A DNA stretch of 64,000 nucleotides. Origin: Halorubrum californiense DSM 19288. Lineage in GTDB: Archaea > Halobacteriota > Halobacteria > Halobacteriales > Haloferacaceae. The notes beneath the pieces are model-generated. The model had not been told where the DNA came from and searched no databases. It saw nothing but the letters and a program-made list of their open reading frames with translations. Below, piece by piece: positions 51,421 through 60,593 of this stretch (the first letter of the stretch is position 1; each line of letters begins with the position of its first letter). The stretch lies in assembly GCF_000336875.1 (NCBI RefSeq), contig NZ_AOJK01000050.1:19392-83391 (forward strand), read 5' to 3'. A program made the translations under genes and the position numbers.

Positions 51421-52540
51421 CCGCACGGAGTAGTCGAAATCCGATATTCTTCGCCGCGTTGTAGTCCGCATTGACCACGTAGCCGCACTTCTGGCAACGG
51501 AACTTCGCTTGTGACTGGCGGTTTTCGGCCAGCGTCGTCCCGCACTTCGAACACTGCGTAGACGTGTACGCTGGATTCACCTGTGTTGCTTCGATGCCTT
51601 CCGCTTCGGCCTTGTACGCTACGTAGTCGTACAGGCGCCGGAACGCCCACGCATGGAACTTCCTCGCGCCCGGCATCCGGTCGCGGATGCCCGTCAACTC
51701 TTCGAACGCGATCCGGTCGCACTCGTGCGCGACAGCCTCTTGAACGATAGCTTTCGAGATACGGTGGAGATAGTCCTCGACCCACCGTGTCTCTCGACCG
51801 CTCATCCGTTTGATGGTTCGATGCGCCGACTCCGTGCCCGTCTGTTGGAGGTCGCCACGCACGCGTTCGTACTCTCGCCGACGGTGTTTAAGATAGTCAC
51901 CGCTCCAAAACATCCCGGTTGACGTGACGGCGATCTGTTCGATACCGAGGTCGACTCCGAGGACTGTGCTGTGCTCGGCGTCGCCGTCGCCCGGTATCTC
52001 TGACTCCACGTCGGCCTTCGTTCCGATGTGGAGGAAAAACGTGTCCGTCACCTCGCGGTACTGGAGCGTCGCACTCGTCACTTCGTACTCGTCGTTGCGG
52101 AGGTACGTCGTCTGCGGGTTGTCGCCTTCCGGTGGGAGGACGTATTCGGCTTCGATGCGTCCGTTGACCGTGGAGAGAGAGACATGGTCGTCGTGGAACG
52201 TCGCACTCCGGTTGTCGTAGCGGACGGACGGCGTCGTGAAGTTCGGTTGCGACGCCTTCTTGCCGTTCTGCCAGCGGGTGATAACGCCCTTGATGGCTTC
52301 GGCAGCGCGGTTGCGTGCGGATTGAACGAGATTCGCCTGAAGCCGTGTCTGTTCGCGCACGTCGGAGTACGTCCGGTCGTGGAGTTCGTTCTTGGACGTC
52401 GGTTTGTAGTCGTCCTGCCATGCGTCGCGGACGACGTAATTACACGCCCACAGATACTCCTCGACGGTTTCGTGGAGAAGAGTTGCGTCGCTGTCGTCCA
52501 CGTCGAGTTTGACGACGACCGTGCGACGAACCTCCGCCAT
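51326..52540 (-). CDS. tnpB: TnpB RNA-guided endonuclease, copy 1
   Basis: The 404-residue protein is full length. The RuvC residues are D197 (VLGVDLGI), E280 (IAFEELTG) and D359 (NADYNAAKNIG); a zinc ribbon C330-C333-C349-C352 precedes the last Asp. It should be catalytically competent. TnpB cuts DNA guided by RNA made from the element end and helps keep IS200/IS605-type elements in place. It belongs to the same subgroup as the partial copy at 63219 (VRRTxVVKL start). No tnpA is adjacent. Confidence 0.93.
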   Translation of the reverse strand: MAEVRRTVVVKLDVDDSDATLLHETVEEYLWACNYVVRDAWQDDYKPTSKNELHDRTYSDVREQTRLQANLVQSARNRAAEAIKGVITRWQNGKKASQPNFTTPSVRYDNRSATFHDDHVSLSTVNGRIEAEYVLPPEGDNPQTTYLRNDEYEVTSATLQYREVTDTFFLHIGTKADVESEIPGDGDAEHSTVLGVDLGIEQIAVTSTGMFWSGDYLKHRRREYERVRGDLQQTGTESAHRTIKRMSGRETRWVEDYLHRISKAIVQEAVAHECDRIAFEELTGIRDRMPGARKFHAWAFRRLYDYVAYKAEAEGIEATQVNPAYTSTQCSKCGTTLAENRQSQAKFRCQKCGYVVNADYNAAKNIGFRLLRAGQKSPHGGATRHLALKSGTLNVNGGYSSATQ

Positions 52541-52572
52541 GTCTCATATTTACCTGAACTGAGGCGCTAAGG

Positions 52573-52615
52573 CCCCTTCCTCAACGAGCGACCGAAGGGA
52601 GCGAGTAGGGAGGGG
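52573..52615 (+). repeat. Orphan TnpB-end-type hairpin 1
   Basis: CCCCTTCCT at 52573-52581 pairs with AGGGAGGGG at 52607-52615 (one G-T pair) around a 25-nt loop holding CAACGAGCGACCG. Stem length, loop length and loop words match the hairpin at the end of TnpB element 2 (54017-54060) and that at 63088-63130, while the stem bases differ. It has no tnpB directly 5' of it on this strand. Confidence 0.55.
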
Positions 52616-52682
52616 ATACAGCGCCGGACGAGTAGCAAACACGTTCGACGCTCGGCCCACAGGCCCACGCAATCGCAACAAC

Positions 52683-52702
52683 TATACGCACAAGTGCGCA
52701 TA
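52683..52702. promoter_or_regulatory. Palindromic operator candidate before the RHH-TnpB pair
   Basis: TATACGCACAAGTGCGCATA is a 20-bp near-palindrome with 16 of 20 matched positions. A further half-site TACGCATATA follows directly. It ends 11 bp before the RHH start. Ribbon-helix-helix proteins usually bind such short inverted repeats at their own promoters, so autoregulation is likely. Confidence 0.45.
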
Positions 52703-52713
52703 ATACGCATATA

Positions 52714-52833
52714 GTGAGACGGAAAAACATCACCATCCGCGAAGACCAAGCCGAGTGGATTGAGGAGAACCACCTCAACCTCTCGTCGTTCGTTCGCGGA
52801 CAACTTGACGAACTCATCGAAGAACGTTCGTGA
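52714..52833 (+). CDS. 39-residue ribbon-helix-helix protein of element 2
   Basis: A GTG start gives a 39-residue product: RRKNITIREDQ (strand), AEWIEENH (helix 1), LNLSSFVRGQLDELIEERS (turn and helix 2). This is a minimal Arc/MetJ-type DNA-binding fold. Its stop overlaps the TnpB GTG start by 4 bp, so both are made from one message. It is best read as a regulator of TnpB or of guide RNA expression, which is inference. Confidence 0.75.
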   Translation: MRRKNITIREDQAEWIEENHLNLSSFVRGQLDELIEERS

Positions 52834-54053
52834 ACTACAACTACAGGTATCGACTCCGACCGTCCGACGCTCTCGAACAACAGTTAGCGTGGACTGTCGA
52901 TACCTGTAGACAGGTCTACAACCACTTCCTCCACCGGCTCAACCGCACCGACGACACCTCGGCATACAGCGAGCAGAAACTCCTGCCGAGCCTCAAGAAG
53001 TGGTGGAACGACCTGAAAGACGTTCACTCGAAAGTCCTTCAGAAAGTCGTACAACGGCTGTACGACAACCTCTCAACGCTTCGTGGTCGTAAAGAGAATG
53101 GCTACCACGTCGGGACGCTCAAGTGGAAGGCACCGAGCGAGTACCGCAGTTTCACCTACAGTCAATCCGGCTTCAAGCTCAAGAACACGAGCGGTCGGAC
53201 TCGGCTGTGGCTCTCGAAGCTCGGAGAAATCCCGCTCACCTTCCACCGCTCCCTCCCCGACGACGCCGAAATCAAGACGGTCACAGTCAAACAGGAACCG
53301 ACCGGGAAGTGGTACGCCATCCTCGGCGTCGAAACCCCGGGCGACCCGCCCGCGAAACCAGAGACTCCCGAGAAGTGCGTTGGCATCGACGTAGGGATTC
53401 TCAAGTACGCCCACGACACCGACGGAACAGCTGTCGAATCGTTCGATCTGTCCGATGAACGTGAGCGGTTGGAACGCGCCCAACACGACCTCTCGCGGAA
53501 GGAACATGGTTCCGCAAATTGGGAGAAACAGCGCCGTGTCGTGGCCGAGCGTCACGCCGAGTTGAAGAACAAGCGGCGGGACTTCCTCCACAAACTCTCG
53601 AACTACTACGCCCGCGAATACGACTTCGTGGCCGTGGAGGACTTGGAGGTAAAGGGCTTGATCGAACTGCCGGGCAACTCGCGGAACCGAGCGGGCGCGG
53701 CGTGGGGAACGTTCCTGCGGATGCTTGAATACAAGTGCGAACGGGAAGGAACGTATTTTGTCGCGGTGAATCCTCGTGGGACGACGAAAGAGTGTGCGTC
53801 CTGCGACGTTTCGACGGAGAAGCCGCTGTGGGTCCGTGAACACTCCTGTCCGGCGTGTGGTTTCGAGGCGGATAGAGACGCGAACGCGGCGTGGAACATT
53901 CTTTCTCGCGGTATCACAAAGCGGTTAGGAGCGGGACGCTCCGAATCAACGCCTGTGGAGACTGCGCTCCCTGTGGATACCTCGGTATCTGCAAAGCGCG
54001 TCGTGGAAACAGGAAGCCCCACCCTCAAGCGCGAGCCGTCAGGCGAGCGGTAG
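52830..54053 (+). CDS. tnpB: TnpB RNA-guided endonuclease, copy 2
   Basis: The 407-residue protein begins NYNYRYRLRPSDALEQQLAWTVDTCRQVYN, typical of IS1341 proteins (split here over residues 2-31). Catalytic residues are D187 (VGIDVGI), E270 (VAVEDLEVKG) and D350 (DRDANAAWNIL). The zinc ribbon is C322-C325-C340-C343. All are intact. The C-terminal 45 residues after the RuvC core are low in structure and overlap the guide-RNA region. GTG start at 52830 overlaps the RHH stop. Confidence 0.93.
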   Translation: MNYNYRYRLRPSDALEQQLAWTVDTCRQVYNHFLHRLNRTDDTSAYSEQKLLPSLKKWWNDLKDVHSKVLQKVVQRLYDNLSTLRGRKENGYHVGTLKWKAPSEYRSFTYSQSGFKLKNTSGRTRLWLSKLGEIPLTFHRSLPDDAEIKTVTVKQEPTGKWYAILGVETPGDPPAKPETPEKCVGIDVGILKYAHDTDGTAVESFDLSDERERLERAQHDLSRKEHGSANWEKQRRVVAERHAELKNKRRDFLHKLSNYYAREYDFVAVEDLEVKGLIELPGNSRNRAGAAWGTFLRMLEYKCEREGTYFVAVNPRGTTKECASCDVSTEKPLWVREHSCPACGFEADRDANAAWNILSRGITKRLGAGRSESTPVETALPVDTSVSAKRVVETGSPTLKREPSGER

Positions 54054-54060
54054 GGTGGGG
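53900..54060 (+). ncRNA. Probable reRNA (omega-RNA) of TnpB element 2
   Basis: The region covers the last codons of tnpB and ends at a 9-bp stem, CCCCACCCT (54017-54025) with AGGGTGGGG (54052-54060), around a 26-nt loop. The stem is conserved by paired changes in two orphan hairpins. The guide would be read from the DNA just 3' of the element. Exact ends are inferred. Confidence 0.5.
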
Positions 54061-54190
54061 TAGTTCACTTGAGTAGCTTTATGAGAATTCTGCTCATGAG
54101 AGGAAATATGCCAGCAATCAAGAGTGGAGTGGATTCGACTTATATCGCCTTCCTCCCTGCCATCAACGGTAGGGTTTCTCGATTGTAAAA

Positions 54191-56464
54191 ATGAGTCTGT
54201 CCGATGCGGACCGCGAGCTCGTGACCGCGGAGCTCGGTCGGGAGCCGACGGCGGCCGAGGCCGCGCTGTTCGAGAACCTCTGGAGCGAGCACTGCGCGTA
54301 CCGCTCCTCGCGGCCCCTCCTGTCGGCGTTCGACAGCGAGGGCGACCAAGTCGTGGTCGGCCCCGGCGACGACGCCGCGGTCCTCGCGCTGCCCGAACCG
54401 GACGCGGCGGATCGGCCCGCGGCCGAGCGCGACGCCGACGACTACGGGGACACATACGTCACCTTCGGCGTCGAGAGCCACAACCACCCCTCCTTCGTCG
54501 ACCCGTTCGACGGCGCGGCGACGGGCGTCGGCGGCATCGTCCGCGACACGATGAGCATGGGCGCGTACCCGATCGGCCTCCTCGACTCGCTGTACTTCGG
54601 CGGCTTCGACCGCGAGCGCTCCCGGTACCTCTTCGAGGGCGTCGTCGAGGGCATCTCCCACTACGGCAACTGCATCGGCGTCCCCACGGTGGGCGGCAGC
54701 GTCGCCTTCCACGGCGGCTACGAGGGGAACCCGCTCGTCAACGTCGCCTGCGTCGGTGTCACGAACGAGGACCGGCTCGTCACCGCCACCGCACAGGAGC
54801 CGGGGAACAAGCTCGTGCTCGTCGGCAACGGCACCGGTCGCGACGGACTCGGCGGCGCCTCCTTCGCGAGCGAGGACCTCGCCGAGGACGCGGAGACCGA
54901 GGACCGCCCCGCGGTCCAAGTCGGCGACCCCTACGCCGAGAAGCGCCTGATCGAGTGTAACGAGGCCCTCGTCGACGAGGACCTGATCCTGTCCGCCCGC
55001 GACCTCGGCGCGGCCGGCCTCGGCGGCGCCTCCTCCGAACTCGTCGCGAAGGGCGGACTCGGCGCGCGGATCGAACTCGACGCCGTCCACCAGCGCGAGC
55101 CGAACATGAACGCCACCGAGATCCTGCTCGCCGAGAGCCAAGAGCGGATGTGCTACGAGGTCGCCCCCGACGACGTCGACCGCGTCGCCGACCTCGCCGA
55201 CCGGTTCGACCTCGGCTGCTCGGTGATCGGCGAGGTGACCGACGGGAACTACGTCTGCGAGTTCGCCGGCGACGCGGACGGCGACGGCGCGCCCGACCGC
55301 GACCGCGAGACCGTCGTCGACGCGCCCGCCGAGTTCCTCGCCGACGGCGCGCCGATGAACGACCTCGCGAGCGAGCCGCCGAGCGAACCCGACAGGGACC
55401 TCCCCGCCGACGACCCCCCGCTCGACGAGGCGGTCGCGGCCGTCCTCGCGGCCCCTTCCACCGCGAGCAAGCGCTGGGTGTACCGCCAGTACGACCACGA
55501 GGTCGGCACGCGCACCGCCGTGAAGCCCGGCGACGACGCCGCGGTGCTCGCGATCCGCGAGACGGAGCCGGCCGACGACGAGACCGACGCGGGCGACGAC
55601 CCCGCCGACGGCGTCGGCCTCGCGCTCGCCTCGGGCGCGAACCCGAAGTGGACCGCGGCCGCGCCGTACGAGGGCGCCCGCGCTGTCGCGCTGGAGAACG
55701 CGACAAACCTCGCCGCGACCGGGGCGGTCCCGCTCGCCGCGGTCGACTGCCTCAACGGCGGCAACCCGGAGAAGCCGGACGTGTACGGCGCGTTTAAAGG
55801 GATCGTCGACGGCCTCGCGGACGCCTGCTCGGCGCTCGACGCGCCGGTCGTCGGCGGCAACGTCTCGCTGTACAACGACAGCGTCGAGGGGCCGATCCCC
55901 CCGACGCCGACGCTCGCGGTGCTGGGCACGACGCGCGGATACGACGCCCCGCCCGCCGCGCTCGACGCCGACCGCGCGGCCGACTCCGAGCTCCTGCTCG
56001 TCGGCGCCGGCGGCGACGCGCTCGGCGGCTCCGAGTACCTCGCGCACGCGGGCGGCAGCGACCGGTTCCCGACGCTGCCCGACGAGTCCGGCGCCGCCGA
56101 CGGGCTCGGCGACCTCGTCGCGTCGCTCGCGACGGCCGCGCGCCACGAGTCGACGCTCGCGGCCCACGACGTGAGCGAGGGCGGGCTCGCGGTCGCGCTC
56201 GCGGAGCTGGTGACCGACGACGCCGGCGCCGACGCGACGCTCCCCGACCGCGTCGCGGCCTTCGACGAGACGCCCGGCCGCCTCCTCGTCCAGACGACCG
56301 ACCCCGAGGCCGTCGCGGCCGCGGCGGGCGACCTCCCGGTCTTCCGACTCGGCGACGTGACGACCGACGGCACCCTCTCGCTCACCGTCGGCGACGAGTC
56401 GGTCGCGCTCTCGGCCGACGCGGTCCGCGACCACCGCGACGTGATCGAACGCGAATTGGCCTGA
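54191..56464 (+). CDS. purL: Phosphoribosylformylglycinamidine synthase subunit PurL
   Basis: The 757-residue protein has [15 protein letters not shown] near residue 31, [23 protein letters not shown] near 95-117, the glycine-rich [31 protein letters not shown], and a second half with [20 protein letters not shown]. It makes FGAM from FGAR, with glutamine-derived ammonia supplied by separate PurQ and PurS, neither of which is in the window. It is slightly longer than usual because of acidic inserts near 390-410. A TATA-like CTTATATCG lies about 55 bp upstream. Confidence 0.95.
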   Translation: MSLSDADRELVTAELGREPTAAEAALFENLWSEHCAYRSSRPLLSAFDSEGDQVVVGPGDDAAVLALPEPDAADRPAAERDADDYGDTYVTFGVESHNHPSFVDPFDGAATGVGGIVRDTMSMGAYPIGLLDSLYFGGFDRERSRYLFEGVVEGISHYGNCIGVPTVGGSVAFHGGYEGNPLVNVACVGVTNEDRLVTATAQEPGNKLVLVGNGTGRDGLGGASFASEDLAEDAETEDRPAVQVGDPYAEKRLIECNEALVDEDLILSARDLGAAGLGGASSELVAKGGLGARIELDAVHQREPNMNATEILLAESQERMCYEVAPDDVDRVADLADRFDLGCSVIGEVTDGNYVCEFAGDADGDGAPDRDRETVVDAPAEFLADGAPMNDLASEPPSEPDRDLPADDPPLDEAVAAVLAAPSTASKRWVYRQYDHEVGTRTAVKPGDDAAVLAIRETEPADDETDAGDDPADGVGLALASGANPKWTAAAPYEGARAVALENATNLAATGAVPLAAVDCLNGGNPEKPDVYGAFKGIVDGLADACSALDAPVVGGNVSLYNDSVEGPIPPTPTLAVLGTTRGYDAPPAALDADRAADSELLLVGAGGDALGGSEYLAHAGGSDRFPTLPDESGAADGLGDLVASLATAARHESTLAAHDVSEGGLAVALAELVTDDAGADATLPDRVAAFDETPGRLLVQTTDPEAVAAAAGDLPVFRLGDVTTDGTLSLTVGDESVALSADAVRDHRDVIERELA

Positions 56465-56555
56465 ACCGGCGCGACGCGGTTGGAAAACGGCAAGCCGCGC
56501 ACGCCGACTCCTCGCGATCACCCGATTTCGACGCCGCGAAAGCGAGCGATACGCT

Positions 56556-56571
56556 TTTAGGTACTCCTAAA
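56556..56571. promoter_or_regulatory. Iron-repressor-like palindrome before the ABC ATPase
   Basis: TTTAGGTACTCCTAAA has perfect 6-bp arms and a 4-bp centre. It closely resembles the TTAGG-type inverted repeat bound by DtxR/SirR/Idr metal-dependent regulators in haloarchaea. It is the only copy noticed in this window. Position just upstream of the ATPase gene suggests metal-dependent repression. Confidence 0.6.
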
Positions 56572-56624
56572 GTATGAGGTGGCAACCGCGGGATGCCGGT
56601 CCGCCCGGCGCCCGCCCCCCATCG

Positions 56625-57812
56625 ATGGCATCCACGGAACCAGTCGGCACGACGCGCTCGGTCGAGTCGGACGACGCGACGGCCGAGGGATCGGAGGACT
56701 CGGCGGTCGAACACCGGGCGAGCGCCGCTTCCGACGACGGGTCGAGCGCCGGCGCGGACCCCGTCCTGTCGCTGTCGGACGTCACGAAGGCGTTCGGCCC
56801 GGAGACCGCCGTCGACGACGTCTCGCTCGACGTCCGTTCCGGCGAGCTGCTGACGTTCCTCGGCCCCTCCGGGTGCGGCAAGACGACGACGCTCCGCACC
56901 ATCGCGGGCCTCGAAGAGCCGACGAAGGGAGAGATCGCGCTCGGCGACGAGGTGGTCGCCGGCGACGGGTCGTTCGTCCCGCCGGAGCGGCGCGACGTGG
57001 GGATCGTCTTCCAGAACTTCGCGCTGTTCCCCCACCTCACCGTCCGCGAGAACATCGCGTTCGGGCTCGGCGACGCCGACGCGGAGGAAAGCGAGGCCCG
57101 CGTCGACGAGCTGCTCGAACTCGTCGAGATGACCGACCACGGCGAGAAGACGCCCGACCAGCTCTCCGGCGGGCAGAAGCAGCGCGTCGCGCTCGCCCGC
57201 TCGCTCGCGCCCGAGCCCGAGGTGCTCCTCCTCGACGAGCCGTTCTCGAACCTCGACGTGCGCCTCCGCGTGGAGATGCGCGAGGAGGTCCGCCGCATCC
57301 TGAAGGAGGCGGGCGTCACCGCCGTCTCCGTCACCCACGACCAGGAGGAGGCGCTCTCCATCTCCGACCGCGTCGCCGTGATGAACGACGGGGAAATCGA
57401 GCAGGTCGGCCGCCCCGAGTCCGTCTTCGAGCGCCCCGAGTCGAAGTTCGTCGCCTCCTTCCTCGGCCGGGCGTCGTTCCTCGAAGGCGAGCTCCGCGAC
57501 GGGAAGGTCGACACCGGTATCGGCCGCTTCGACGCGGTGACGCTGGAGGGGTACGACACCGTCTACGACGGCGCGCCCGTCGACGTGCTCGTCCGGCCCG
57601 ACGACCTCCGCGCCACGCCCGCGAGCCCGGAGCTCGCCGACGGCGTCGTCACCTCGCGGCAGTACGTCGGCCCCTCCTTCGTCTACCGGGTCGAACTCGA
57701 CTCGGGCGAGGCCGTCCACTGCCTCCACAACCACGTCGAGGAGTTCGACCTCGACGAGCCCGTCTCCCTGGAGCTCACCGCGGACCACCCGCTGGCCTGG
57801 TACCCCCGGTAA
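56625..57812 (+). CDS. ABC transporter ATP-binding protein, probable Fe(III)/spermidine type
   Basis: The 395-residue protein has a disordered acidic N-terminus of about 40 residues, then Walker A LGPSGCGKTTTL, Q-loop VFQNFALFPHLTVREN, signature LSGGQKQRVALARSL, Walker B VLLLDEPFSNLD and the switch His in VTHDQEEAL. A TOBE domain fills the last 120 residues (VLVRPDDLRA). This matches FbpC/PotA-type importer ATPases. No permease or binding protein is next to it. The palindrome at 56556 favours iron uptake. An alternative ATG lies at 56574. Confidence 0.9.
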   Translation: MASTEPVGTTRSVESDDATAEGSEDSAVEHRASAASDDGSSAGADPVLSLSDVTKAFGPETAVDDVSLDVRSGELLTFLGPSGCGKTTTLRTIAGLEEPTKGEIALGDEVVAGDGSFVPPERRDVGIVFQNFALFPHLTVRENIAFGLGDADAEESEARVDELLELVEMTDHGEKTPDQLSGGQKQRVALARSLAPEPEVLLLDEPFSNLDVRLRVEMREEVRRILKEAGVTAVSVTHDQEEALSISDRVAVMNDGEIEQVGRPESVFERPESKFVASFLGRASFLEGELRDGKVDTGIGRFDAVTLEGYDTVYDGAPVDVLVRPDDLRATPASPELADGVVTSRQYVGPSFVYRVELDSGEAVHCLHNHVEEFDLDEPVSLELTADHPLAWYPR

Positions 57813-57863
57813 GCGCGTCGCGGTTGGGACGTCGGGCACGATTGGCCCGGTTGTCATATATTT

Positions 57864-57908
57864 TTCAGACATATTACCGTCTGAACCAGCTGTTCGCTGA
57901 ACGGTGCT
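57864..57908 (+). repeat. 45-bp short dispersed repeat, copy 2
   Basis: This matches 11856-11900 without gaps. Here the left part can fold: TTCAGAC and GTCTGAA are exact inverted repeats 8 bp apart. It lies about 50 bp after the ABC ATPase stop, so in this place it could act as a transcript-end hairpin. The rest of the 648-bp gap holds repeat copy C and no convincing gene. Confidence 0.5.
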
Positions 57909-58020
57909 TCTTGATCGAGTGCGGGAGTAGGTGTAGTATATCGTGAGTGAGGCCATTTATAAGGAGAGTTGTGGTGTTGTTGTCGGCTGTTTATAAGTGA
58001 TCAGCGCTACTGGGATGGCG

Positions 58021-58281
58021 ACCTCCAAAGCCCCAGTCGCGACGGCTCGCGCGCCTTGCTGCGCTCCTCAGTCGCTCGTTTCACTCGCTCCTTGCGGTGC
58101 TTACTGCGGCGTGCTTCGCCCTCGCGACTGCCCCTTTGAGTCCCACCCCGCACCGCACAGCGACCGCACCTCACGCCTCCCCCAGCCTCGCGGTTCGCGC
58201 TCTGCGAGCGCTCACCGCGTCCCTCGCGGGCTGGCTCGCGGCCTCCGCTTCGCTCCGGCCGCTCGCAGGCGCGCCACCGCA
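58021..58281 (+). repeat. Dispersed non-coding repeat, copy C
   Basis: This copy runs from ACCTCCAAAGCCCCAG to CGCGCCACCGCA. Its stem arms are CAGTCGCGA at 58034-58042 and TCGCGACTG at 58122-58130. It shares the CTGCCCCTTTGAGTCC and CTCACGCCTCC words with copies A and B. The short open frames across it are artefacts of its GC content. Confidence 0.8.
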
Positions 58282-58460
58282 CCCCTTTTATAACCCCTCG
58301 TCGCCGCCGCTCACGGTTATTTAAATACGACATCGCGGCCGGCGATCTGAGATACCCACTCCCGCTATCGCTCGCCGCTACCGCTGTACTGATGAGGAAA
58401 TCTACAAGCTGCTGGGTGTCTCAATGGTGCCGTCCGATTCAAAAGTCGCCGAGCGGCGGC

Positions 58461-58610
58461 TCAGAAGGTAGCGAGGAACGGAACCGCGTACGCGATCAGC
58501 AGGCCGACGAGCGTGACGGCCGCGCCGATACCGACCTCGCGACTGCCGAACTCCTGCATCGGTGCGGTCACGCGCTTGTCCGGGTCGGGCTCGTGCGAGT
58601 GGTCGTCCAT
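58461..58610 (-). CDS. 49-residue single-span protein (DUF7550-like)
   Basis: The product begins MDDHSHEPDPDKRVTAPMQEF and ends with one membrane span (REVGIGAAVTLVGLLIAYAV). The His/Asp-rich start followed by RVTAPMQEF is a pattern of tiny haloarchaeal proteins that I recall as DUF7550. Function is unknown. It is divergent from the lactate permease gene, with a 211-bp control region between them. Confidence 0.75.
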   Translation of the reverse strand: MDDHSHEPDPDKRVTAPMQEFGSREVGIGAAVTLVGLLIAYAVPFLATF

Positions 58611-58821
58611 AATCGCGGATCCGGTCGGGGGACACATAAGCCCACCTGTACCCGGCGGAGGTGACCCTCCTCGCCGCGGCGTTGAAGCGCCGAATTGACT
58701 TGTCACTGACCACGCGGCACACCGCGTTCCGGCGTCCCGATCGCCGTGGATAATCTCAGTCAAAAAGAAAATTACATATAGCCAGTTGCGGGACGGAAAC
58801 GTACGCCCAAAGAAGATACCT
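58611..58821 (+). promoter_or_regulatory. Control region of the lactate permease gene
   Basis: The 211 bp between the 49-residue protein gene and the permease gene has an AT-rich stretch with TTACATATA near 58769-58777, about 45 bp before the permease ATG. It could be the TATA box. No gene is seen in this gap. Confidence 0.35.
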
Positions 58822-60534
58822 ATGACAAGTGTCCTCACCCTGGCGTTCGTCGGCGTGGTTCCGATCGCCGTCGCGTTCGTCCTGCTCGCCGGACTCAGGT
58901 GGTCCGCCGCCCGCGCGATGGGAGTCGGGTGGCTGCTCGCGGGCGGGATCGGACTCACGTACTGGCGTATGGAGCTCGACTGGCTGATCGCGTCGGCCGT
59001 CTACGGCGCGTTCCAGGCGGTCGACATCATCCTCATCGTCTTCGGCGCCATCCTCCTGATGAACTACTTGGAGGGGAGCGGCGCCATCGCCACCATCCGC
59101 TGGTACTTCGGACAGATCGAGGAGGACAGGCGCATCCAGGTGTTGCTCATCGGGCTCGGCTTCATGACCATCATCGAGGGCGCGGCCGGGTTCGGGACGC
59201 CGGGCGCGCTCGCCGCGCCGCTCTTCATCGGCCTCGGCTTCCCGCCGCTGGCCGCCGCGGTGTTCGGCCTCTTCTTCAACGCCCCGAACCCGCCGTTCGG
59301 CGCGGCCGGAACGCCGGTCATCGGCGGCACCGGGGCCGTCATCGAACCGGCGCTGTCGGGCTCGGTGAGCGTCGGCGAGTTCCTCTCGATGGTCTCCGCG
59401 TGGTCGGGCGTCGTCACGGGGGTGACGTACGTGTTCTGGGGTCTGCTCGGCGTGTTCTTCCTGACGTACTGGTTCGGCGACGCCGACGGCGGCCGGAGCC
59501 TCGGCGGCGCCGTCCGCGACACGCTCCCGATCGCCCCGTTCGCGCTCCTGCTCGGCGTCGTCACCGGCGGAACGCAGCTGGTGATAGCGTGGTTCGTCGG
59601 GCCCGCGCTCCCCGACATCGCGGCCGGGTTCGTCGTCCTCGGCGTCGGGCTCCTGCTCGCGAACAACGATATCCTCGTCCCCGACCGCGAGTGGGACTTC
59701 CCGAGCGACTCCCAGTGGAGCGACACCTGGCTCGGGGGGCTCGACCTCGACGAGATCTCCCGCGACCAGCCGAACAAGGAGATGTCGGTGCTGCTCGCGT
59801 GGACGCCGTACCTGCTCGTCGCGCTCGCCCTGCTGGTCACCCGGTGGCCCGACCTCACCGTCGCCGGGACCGGGGTGCTGGCGTGGATCCAGAGCTTCAC
59901 CGTCGGCATCGACTCGATCCTCGGCACGGAGCTCGGCTACACGCTCCAGTACCTCTACCTCCCGGGCACGATGCCGTTCATCCCCATCGCCGTCCTCACG
60001 GGGCTCATCCACAAGATGGACCTCGACGAGATGGGGGCGGCGTGGCGGCGCTCGGTCGAGCAGGTCGCGCCCGCCGCGCTCACGCTGATCATCGCGGTGT
60101 CGATGACGCAGGTGATGATCCAGTCGCAGACGAACACCGCGGGCCTCCTCGGCATGATGGAGGCGCTCAGTCGGGCGCTCGCGATCGGCGCGGGCGGCCT
60201 GCTCCCGATGATCTCGCCGTGGATCGGCGCCATCGGCTCCTTCATGACCGGGAGCAACACCTCCTCGAACATCCTCTTCAGCGTGCTCCAGTACAACGCC
60301 GCCGAGACGGTCGAGCTCTCCCGGACGATCGTCGTCAGCCTCCAGAACGTCGGCGGCGGCCTCGGCAACATGGTCTCCGTGTTGAACGTCGCCGCCATCT
60401 GCGGCGTCGTCGGCATCACCGGCCGCGAGGGCGACCTGCTCCGCAAGGCGGTCGTCCCGATGGCCCTGTTCGCGCTGTTCGCCGGGCTGTTCGGGATGCT
60501 CCTGAGCTACGTTCTCGTCCCCGGGCTGTTCTGA
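58822..60534 (+). CDS. lctP: L-lactate permease family protein
   Basis: The 570-residue protein has about fourteen membrane spans and LctP-family motifs: GFMTIIEGAAGFGTPGALAAP, FNAPNPPFGAAGTPVIGGTG, and near the end PWIGAIGSFMTGSNTSSN with QNVGGGLGNMVSVLNVAA. It imports lactate or glycolate with protons. No lactate dehydrogenase gene is adjacent. It is a single gene ending 59 bp before the antitoxin gene. Confidence 0.93.
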   Translation: MTSVLTLAFVGVVPIAVAFVLLAGLRWSAARAMGVGWLLAGGIGLTYWRMELDWLIASAVYGAFQAVDIILIVFGAILLMNYLEGSGAIATIRWYFGQIEEDRRIQVLLIGLGFMTIIEGAAGFGTPGALAAPLFIGLGFPPLAAAVFGLFFNAPNPPFGAAGTPVIGGTGAVIEPALSGSVSVGEFLSMVSAWSGVVTGVTYVFWGLLGVFFLTYWFGDADGGRSLGGAVRDTLPIAPFALLLGVVTGGTQLVIAWFVGPALPDIAAGFVVLGVGLLLANNDILVPDREWDFPSDSQWSDTWLGGLDLDEISRDQPNKEMSVLLAWTPYLLVALALLVTRWPDLTVAGTGVLAWIQSFTVGIDSILGTELGYTLQYLYLPGTMPFIPIAVLTGLIHKMDLDEMGAAWRRSVEQVAPAALTLIIAVSMTQVMIQSQTNTAGLLGMMEALSRALAIGAGGLLPMISPWIGAIGSFMTGSNTSSNILFSVLQYNAAETVELSRTIVVSLQNVGGGLGNMVSVLNVAAICGVVGITGREGDLLRKAVVPMALFALFAGLFGMLLSYVLVPGLF

Positions 60535-60593
60535 CCCGGGACGGGTCGGTTCGGGGCCGATATTTTATATAACCGCTGACGCAACACACACGT

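Larger units (their letters stand above)
51265..52560 (-). mobile_element. IS1341-type element 1 (TnpB only)
   Basis: The element carries one TnpB gene and no tnpA. Its right end is marked by the hairpin CTCCGCCCTGAAAGACGGAG at 51276-51295, 3' of tnpB on the minus strand. The left end is not resolved: it may lie just upstream of the tnpB start or reach the hairpin at 52573-52615. Both limits are approximate. Confidence 0.6.
52620..54065 (+). mobile_element. IS1341-type element 2 (RHH protein plus TnpB)
   Basis: This element carries a 39-residue ribbon-helix-helix gene and tnpB, overlapping by 4 bp. The right end is the hairpin CCCCACCCT/AGGGTGGGG at 54017-54060, which overlaps the tnpB stop. 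The left limit is a guess between the orphan hairpin and the palindrome at 52683. No tnpA is present. It sits divergently next to element 1, just upstream of purL. Confidence 0.55.

Noticed and set aside
58097..58324. Several short frames within dispersed repeat copy C
   Set aside because: They are open only because of GC content. None is conserved in copies A and B, where the same positions are shifted or interrupted.
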